A stretch of 10,623 nt of DNA, from assembly GCA_050261495.1 (NCBI GenBank), contig JBLNDI010000073.1:1-10623 (forward strand), written 5' to 3'. Position 1 is the stretch's first letter. Each line of letters starts with the position of its first letter. This DNA is from JBMNKL01 sp050261495. GTDB lineage: Bacteria > Bacillota > Clostridia > Acetivibrionales > DTU013. The translations under genes were made by a program, and so were the position numbers. Below, in pieces: positions 6,994 to 10,623 of this stretch. The notes beneath the pieces are model-generated. The model was given only the letters and a program-made list of their open reading frames with translations. It did no database searches and was not told the DNA's origin.

Positions 6994-7698
6994 TTAGTAT
7001 AAAGTCGTACCTATGTTTTCGCCCCTGATTACCCGGAGTATGTTGTCCGGATCTTCCAGGTTGAAAACGACCAGTGGAATCTTGTTGTCCATGCAAAATG
7101 AAATTGCCGTTGAATCCATGACTCCAAGCCTTTTATTAAGGGCGTCCGCAAGAGTGATAGTTTCATACCTGACCGCGTCCGCATTTTCCTTCGGATCACT
7201 GTCATACACTCCATCCACGGTTGTCGCCTTTAAAATGACATCGGCGTCAATCTCCGCAGCCCTGAGCGCTGCGGTGGTGTCGGTGGAAAAATAAGGGCTG
7301 CCCAGGCCGCACGCAAAAATTACGATTCGTTTTTTCTCAAGGTGCCTTATAGCCCTTCTCCTTATGTAAGGCTCGGCAATCTGCCTCATCTCAATCGCTG
7401 TCTGCACCCTCGTGGGAACACCCCTTGACTCCAGCGCATCCTGGAGCGCAAGCGCGTTTATGACGGTAGCCAGCATCCCCATGTAGTCGGCAGTGGTCCT
7501 GTCCATGCCGATACCGCTCCTGCCCCTCCAGAAATTGCCGCCGCCTACCACAATGGAAATTTCAACCCCCATCCTGTAAGCTTCGCAAATCCTCTCTGAA
7601 ATAGCTCCAAGCGTCTCGGTGTCAATACCAGTCTTGCGGCTTCCTGCCAGGGCTTCTCCGCTGAGTTTCAGTAATACTCTTTTGTATTTCGGCGTCAT
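6994..7698 (-). CDS. pyrH: Uridylate (UMP) kinase
   Basis: PyrH phosphorylates UMP to UDP with ATP. It is a hexameric cytoplasmic enzyme of the amino-acid kinase fold, normally activated by GTP and inhibited by UTP. The 234 residues show KLSGEAL (11-17, phosphate binding), GGGNFWRGR (52-60), MDRTTADYMGMLATVINALAL (from 65), GLGSPYFSTDTTAALRAAEI (131-150) and ADVILKATTVDGVYDSDP (152-169). In the UMP-binding loop most homologues read GTGNPxF, whereas this one reads GLGSPYF. ATG at 7698 is preceded by a poor GCGGGGG site about 11 nt away. The gene lies just beyond a strong terminator after tsf, so it needs read-through or its own promoter. I see no convincing promoter in the 69-nt gap. Confidence 0.96.
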   Translation of the reverse strand: MTPKYKRVLLKLSGEALAGSRKTGIDTETLGAISERICEAYRMGVEISIVVGGGNFWRGRSGIGMDRTTADYMGMLATVINALALQDALESRGVPTRVQTAIEMRQIAEPYIRRRAIRHLEKKRIVIFACGLGSPYFSTDTTAALRAAEIDADVILKATTVDGVYDSDPKENADAVRYETITLADALNKRLGVMDSTAISFCMDNKIPLVVFNLEDPDNILRVIRGENIGTTLY

Positions 7699-7767
7699 AT
7701 CGGCTACAACCCCCGCTCCACATTAATTGTTCTACAAAAATATCCGAATTCCTTCCTCCACATTCAT

Positions 7768-7800
7768 AAAAAGGGAACATATTTTATATGCTCCCTTTTT
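7768..7800 (-). terminator. Strong intrinsic terminator after tsf
   Basis: Starting 1 nt after the tsf stop, a 15-bp stem with a 3-nt loop is formed (7800-7786 pairing with 7782-7768, loop 7785-7783), with one G-U wobble on the minus strand. It includes GGGAGCATAT against ATATGTTCCC and ends in TTTTT. The A and T flanks make it able to act in both directions. It separates rpsB-tsf from pyrH and the genes below. Confidence 0.85.
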
Positions 7801-7801
7801 G

Positions 7802-8449
7802 TTATCCACCGATCTGCTTTGCCACTTCTTCGGCGAAGTTTTCCTCTTTCTTTGCCAGCCCTTCCCCTTTCTCGAACCTCGCGAATCTTCGGACATTAAT
7901 ATTTTCGCCTATAATGGCTATCTTCTCGGCAATAAGCTGTCCGATCGTCTTTTCCGGGTCCCTGATCCAGGGCTGCTCCATTAGGCAAACCTCTTTGTAG
8001 AATTTCTCCATTCTGCCTTCAACCATTTTTTCTATTATCTTCTCAGGCTTTCCTTCGTTCCTCGCCTGTGCCCTGAGAATGTTCTTCTCTTTTTCAATAA
8101 CGTCGGCAGGCACGTCTTCCCTTCTGACGTATTCGGGCTTTGCTGCCGCTATTTGCATTGCAATGTCCTTGACAAGGCGCTTGAATTCGTCATTTGCCGC
8201 CGCAAAATCCGTTTCGACGTTTACCTCGACCAGCACGCCTATCCTGCCATTGCCATGTATATAAGAATCGACCAGCCCTTCGGCTGCAATCCTGCCAGCT
8301 TTTTTGGCCGCAGCCGCAAGACCTTTTTCCCTCAATACTTCTATAGCTTTTTCCATATCTCCGCCGCTTTCCTCCAGGCTCCTTTTGCAGTCCATCATCC
8401 CGGCGCCTGTTCTCTCACGGAGTTGTTTCACCATTTCTGCAGTAATCAT
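7802..8449 (-). CDS. tsf: Elongation factor Ts
   Basis: EF-Ts is the nucleotide exchange factor of EF-Tu. This is the short form, 215 residues against about 283 in E. coli, with a single compact core. The N-terminal UBA-like domain reads RERTGAGMMDCKRSLEES (11-28), followed by KKAGRIAAEGLV (49-60). The EF-Tu-contacting loop is VETDFAAANDEF (78-89), where the common form is TDFVARN: the catalytic Asp-Phe pair is kept but the next residues are changed to Ala. VCLMEQPWIRD (154-164) near the C-terminus is also typical. ATG at 8449 has GGAGG (8457-8461) 7 nt upstream. It is 134 nt downstream of rpsB, the usual partner, and is followed at once by a terminator. Confidence 0.97.
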   Translation of the reverse strand: MITAEMVKQLRERTGAGMMDCKRSLEESGGDMEKAIEVLREKGLAAAAKKAGRIAAEGLVDSYIHGNGRIGVLVEVNVETDFAAANDEFKRLVKDIAMQIAAAKPEYVRREDVPADVIEKEKNILRAQARNEGKPEKIIEKMVEGRMEKFYKEVCLMEQPWIRDPEKTIGQLIAEKIAIIGENINVRRFARFEKGEGLAKKEENFAEEVAKQIGG

Positions 8450-8521
8450 CCATATTCCTCCAAACTGTAAATATTATTGCCATAAACCTGGCTTTTATTC
8501 CATTATCAAGAAGTATGACGC

Positions 8522-8552
8522 GGCACCCGGGTCCATTTGCGGTCCGGGCGCC
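8522..8552 (-). other. GC-rich hairpin in the rpsB-tsf gap
   Basis: On the minus strand GGCGCCCGG (8552-8544) pairs with CCGGGTGCC (8530-8522), 9 bp with one G-U wobble and a 13-nt loop. No T tract follows in the direction of rpsB-tsf transcription. On the plus strand the same stem, with an A-C mismatch, is followed by TTGTTTTTTG, so it could stop antisense transcription. It may be an RNA-processing or stability element between rpsB and tsf. Confidence 0.55.
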
Positions 8553-8583
8553 TTGTTTTTTGCCTTCATCGAAGATCTGCAGC

Positions 8584-9726
8584 TTACTCCTTTTCTGTAG
8601 CTTCTTCTTTTTCTACCGCGGCTTCCGCCGTGCCTGCTTCTTCCGTGGCTACCGCTTCAGCTTCTGCCGCGGCTGCTTCTTCCGAAACTCCTGCCTCAAC
8701 TTCTGCCGCAGCCGCTTCCTCCGGGGCTCCTGCCGTTGCTTCCGCTTCAGCTTCTACCGCAGCCGCTTCCTTCACGGCTTTCGCGGCAGTGTTCTTCCTG
8801 GCTGCTTTCTTCACCGTTGTTTCCACCGGCGCAACTTCTTCATCCGCTTCCGCCTGGGTCTCTTTCGTGGCGTCTTCATCTGCGGCTTTCACGACAGCGT
8901 CCTTTTTACTCTTTTTCTTTACAGTCTCCGCCTTGATTTCTACCGCAGCCTGTTCCTCCACGGTTTCTACCGCCGTTTCCGCTATGGTTGCTTCTTCAGC
9001 GGCTTCTTCCGTATATTCCGTACTGCTGTCTGCCGTCATCTGCTCACCCTGGCGGCCTTCGATCACGGCATCCGCCATCTTGGACGCAATCAGCTTGACC
9101 GCCCTTATCGCGTCGTCGTTTCCGGGAATGACATAATCCACTTCATCAGGATCGCAGTTCGTATCAACGATGGCTACAACAGGAATACCCAGTTTCCTCG
9201 CTTCGAGTATGGCATTTCTTTCTTTCCTGGGATCAACGATGAACATTGCTCCGGGCAGTTTTGTCATTTCCTTGATGCCGCCCAGGTATTTTTCCAGCCT
9301 TTCCATCTCGTTTCTAAGCTTTGTGACTTCCTTTTTTGGCAGTACGTCGAACACTCCGCTCTGTTCCATGGCTTCAAGCTGGTTCAGCCTATCAATCCTC
9401 TTGCGGATGGTTTTAAAGTTGGTCAGCATACCGCCGAGCCATCTTGCATTAACATAGTACTGCCCGCACCTCTCGGCTTCTTCCTTGATCGAATCCTGCG
9501 CCTGCTTCTTCGTGCCGACGAAAAGCAAGTTCTCGCCGTTCATTGCAATTTCCCTGACGAAGAAATACGCTTCTTCTATCTTTTTTACCGTCTTCTGAAG
9601 ATCAATGATGTAGATGCCGTTTCTTTCGGTAAAGATGTATTCGGCCATTTTGGGGTTCCATCTCCTGGTCTGGTGGCCGAAATGAACGCCTGCTTCCAGG
9701 AGCTGTTTCATAGAAATAACTGACAT
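8584..9726 (-). CDS. rpsB: 30S ribosomal protein S2 with long Ala/Glu-rich C-terminal tail
   Basis: S2 binds the 30S body-head junction near S1. Residues 1 to about 228 are a complete S2: VISMKQLLEAGVHFGHQTRRW (from 3), NPKMAEYIFTERNGIYIIDLQ (24-44), LLFVGTKKQAQ (67-77), NARWLGGMLTNF (93-104), LPGAMFIVDPRKE (157-169), GIPVVAIVDTNCDPDEVDYVIPGNDDAIRA (from 180). The protein then continues for another 150 residues (about 231-380), made mostly of Ala, Glu and Val, with Lys-rich patches at 270-280 and 306-319. Usual S2 proteins end at about 235-250. The start is ATG at 9726, with AAGGAGG 8 nt upstream. An open frame back to 9840 covers the promoter and is rejected. The tail is in frame and ends at a single TAA, so it is not an obvious frameshift product. 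Its role is unknown. Confidence 0.96.
   Translation of the reverse strand: MSVISMKQLLEAGVHFGHQTRRWNPKMAEYIFTERNGIYIIDLQKTVKKIEEAYFFVREIAMNGENLLFVGTKKQAQDSIKEEAERCGQYYVNARWLGGMLTNFKTIRKRIDRLNQLEAMEQSGVFDVLPKKEVTKLRNEMERLEKYLGGIKEMTKLPGAMFIVDPRKERNAILEARKLGIPVVAIVDTNCDPDEVDYVIPGNDDAIRAVKLIASKMADAVIEGRQGEQMTADSSTEYTEEAAEEATIAETAVETVEEQAAVEIKAETVKKKSKKDAVVKAADEDATKETQAEADEEVAPVETTVKKAARKNTAAKAVKEAAAVEAEAEATAGAPEEAAAAEVEAGVSEEAAAAEAEAVATEEAGTAEAAVEKEEATEKE
8661..8770 (-). repeat. Imperfect direct repeats in the rpsB tail
   Basis: Three near-identical 20-bp blocks at 8661-8680, 8700-8719 and 8751-8770 are spaced 39 and 51 bp apart (13 and 17 codons). Each encodes the block EEAAAAEAE or a close variant. 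All spacings are multiples of three, so gain or loss of a unit keeps the frame. Confidence 0.7.
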
Positions 9727-9734
9727 TAATTTAT

Positions 9735-9741
9735 CCTCCTT
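9735..9741 (-). promoter_or_regulatory. rpsB ribosome binding site (AAGGAGG)
   Basis: A near-perfect AAGGAGG lies 8 nt before the ATG at 9726 and settles the rpsB start. Confidence 0.9.
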
Positions 9742-9824
9742 AAGTTTACACCACCACGGCTTCATCCGGCCGGAATACCCGAAGGCACTTAACCTGCCGT
9801 CGCACCGTGTGCGTATTTTTATCG
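9742..9824 (-). promoter_or_regulatory. Structured 5' leader of rpsB
   Basis: The leader of about 100 nt between the predicted transcription start (about 9824) and the rpsB start codon contains several short inverted repeats: CGCAC-ACG-GTGCG (9813-9801), GGCA-N7-TGCC (9798-9784) and a 10-bp palindrome TCCGGCCGGA (9765-9774). Ribosomal protein leaders often bind their own product. Binding of S2 here is only an inference, and I do not recognise a named leader family. Confidence 0.45.
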
Positions 9825-9830
9825 TTATGT

Positions 9831-9859
9831 AGTATAACACATGGTTAATAAATTAGCAA
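9831..9859 (-). promoter_or_regulatory. Sigma-A promoter of the rpsB cluster
   Basis: TTGCTA (9859-9854) and TATACT (9836-9831) are separated by 17 nt, and TGT just before the -10 box makes it an extended -10 type. The predicted start of transcription is near 9824. It is the only clear promoter seen ahead of the cluster. Confidence 0.8.
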
Positions 9860-9876
9860 ACAAAATTTGATTGTTT
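9858..9876. promoter_or_regulatory. Inverted repeat at the upstream edge of the rpsB promoter
   Basis: AAACAA and TTGTTT are separated by 7 nt, a 19-bp perfect-arm palindrome that overlaps the -35 box by 2 bp. It could be a protein-binding site or simply AT-rich upstream DNA. No T-rich terminator for the gene ending at 9891 is evident around it. Confidence 0.35.
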
Positions 9877-9890
9877 TCTCAGGTAATTCT

Positions 9891-10556
9891 TCAGAGCCAT
9901 TGGCTGTGTCTTTTTTCGTACCCTATATCGGTAGCGGGTCCGTGCCCCGGATATACCCTGGTATCATCACCCAGTTCCACCAGTTTTCGCAGCGACGCCA
10001 TCAGACGTTCATGGTCACCCGCGCCCAGGTCGGTCCTTCCTATCCCGAGCCTGAAAAGCGTATCCCCGGTAAAAATAAAATTTCCCGTGCCGTCTGCTTT
10101 TTCCCCGGCATCCCGTGCATTGCTTCCGGCCTGCCCATCCCTCACCAGGATACACATACTTCCCGGCGTATGCCCGGCAGTGTGGATGATTTCAAGCTTC
10201 AACCCTCCGAGCTCCAGGACGTCTCCGTCCACCACGCACAAATCCGCCTGGCCGAAAGCCTTTTTCAGGCCAAATAAAAAAGCGCCGTTCAATGCCTCGT
10301 TTCCAAGCAGCGGAGCGTCGTCCATGTGGATGACCACCTTGCCGCCGCAGGCGTCCCTGAGCTTTTCTGCATACATTACATGGTCTATGTGCGCATGGGT
10401 TAAAATGATATATTTCAAAATCAATCCCTCGGACGCGAGGATCTGCGAAATTTCCCTGAAATAAACGCCGGCGTCTATAACCGCAGCTTCTCCGGAATCC
10501 CCCAGGATATAGCAATTCGAACCAAGCATCCCATCATCCCGGCATGCAAAGAACAA
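9891..10556 (-). CDS. Metallo-beta-lactamase-fold hydrolase (glyoxalase II-like family)
   Basis: This 221-residue cytoplasmic protein has the full dinuclear metal site of the glyoxalase II-like branch of the metallo-beta-lactamase fold. THAHIDH (53-59) gives His54, His56, Asp58 and His59. His129 lies in TAGHTPGS, Asp165 in FTGDTLF, and His205 in YPGHG. Such proteins hydrolyse thioesters such as hydroxyacylglutathione or related substrates. The true substrate cannot be told from sequence, and Clostridia often lack glutathione. A hydrophilic insert at about 140-158 precedes the GDTLF strand. The start is TTG at 10556, with GGAGG 9 nt upstream. A stop (TGA) lies in frame just above it, and no ATG occurs before residue 10. 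It does not share the rpsB promoter, so it is probably a separate transcript. Confidence 0.92.
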   Translation of the reverse strand: MFFACRDDGMLGSNCYILGDSGEAAVIDAGVYFREISQILASEGLILKYIILTHAHIDHVMYAEKLRDACGGKVVIHMDDAPLLGNEALNGAFLFGLKKAFGQADLCVVDGDVLELGGLKLEIIHTAGHTPGSMCILVRDGQAGSNARDAGEKADGTGNFIFTGDTLFRLGIGRTDLGAGDHERLMASLRKLVELGDDTRVYPGHGPATDIGYEKRHSQWL

Positions 10557-10565
10557 AAACGGACA

Positions 10566-10570
10566 CCTCC
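10566..10570 (-). promoter_or_regulatory. Ribosome binding site deciding the TTG start of the hydrolase
   Basis: GGAGG lies 9 nt before the TTG at 10556-10554. An in-frame TGA overlaps this region, so no earlier start is possible. Confidence 0.8.
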
Positions 10571-10587
10571 ATCAATAGTTACTGTAC

Positions 10588-10620
10588 GCTCTCGAAAACT
10601 CAGAGAGCTTAATTTTTATA
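10588..10620 (-). promoter_or_regulatory. Possible -10 box and 5' hairpin of the hydrolase gene
   Basis: TATAAA (10620-10615) is a plausible -10 box whose -35 would lie outside the window. A hairpin, GCTCTC against GAGAGC (10608-10603 and 10593-10588, 9-nt loop), would then sit at the very 5' end of the transcript. On the plus strand the same stem is followed by TTAATTTTTA, so it could instead be a plus-strand terminator, though no plus-strand gene is seen here. Confidence 0.35.
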
Positions 10621-10623
10621 TAT

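Noticed and set aside
7734..7767. 11-codon open frame between the tsf terminator and pyrH
   Set aside because: It starts inside the terminator tail, has no ribosome binding site and is too short to judge.
8515..9723. Plus-strand open frame of 402 codons opposite rpsB
   Set aside because: It lies opposite the conserved S2 gene, and its protein is a Phe/Arg/Cys-rich string with no recognisable domain. The Ala/Glu codons of the S2 tail rarely give stops on the other strand.
9727..9840. Upstream extension of the rpsB frame
   Set aside because: It runs across the promoter and leader, while the ATG at 9726 has a near-perfect ribosome binding site and matches the S2 family start.

Overview
The window shows a chromosomal housekeeping region of a bacterium of the phylum Bacillota, most likely class Clostridia. 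The reasons are a PolC-type replicative polymerase, the gene order rpsB-tsf-pyrH-frr-uppS-cdsA-dxr-rseP-ispG-polC, strong GGAGG ribosome binding sites, and isoprenoid synthesis through the MEP pathway. I cannot name the genus. All genes found lie on the minus strand, so transcription runs from high to low coordinates. There are no tRNA or rRNA genes, CRISPR arrays, transposons or phage genes.

Right edge (10623 to 9891): a 5' leader with a hairpin, then a metallo-beta-lactamase-fold hydrolase that appears to be its own unit. Next (9890 to 9727) comes a good sigma-A promoter and a structured leader of about 100 nt that opens the main cluster.

Translation and nucleotide block (9726 to 6360): rpsB (ribosomal protein S2, with an unusual 150-residue Ala/Glu-rich tail), tsf (EF-Ts), a strong intrinsic terminator, then pyrH (UMP kinase) and frr (ribosome recycling factor). 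A small gene follows (6345 to 6118), encoding a lone PASTA-like domain with no membrane anchor.

Envelope and isoprenoid block (6013 to 924): uppS, cdsA, dxr, rseP and ispG. A possible attenuator precedes uppS. The last three junctions are ATGA overlaps, which suggests translational coupling. Dxr and IspG make isoprenoid precursors, UppS turns them into the undecaprenyl carrier for cell-wall synthesis, CdsA makes CDP-diacylglycerol for phospholipids, and RseP is an intramembrane protease. The window ends inside polC (797 to 1), of which about the first 265 codons are present.

The gene set is ordinary and well conserved. The points worth a second look are the S2 tail, the free-standing PASTA-like protein, the internal terminator and attenuator-like structures that may set the ratio of translation genes to envelope genes, and the short tandem repeat that supplies the polC ribosome binding site. 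I found no convincing new multi-gene system.
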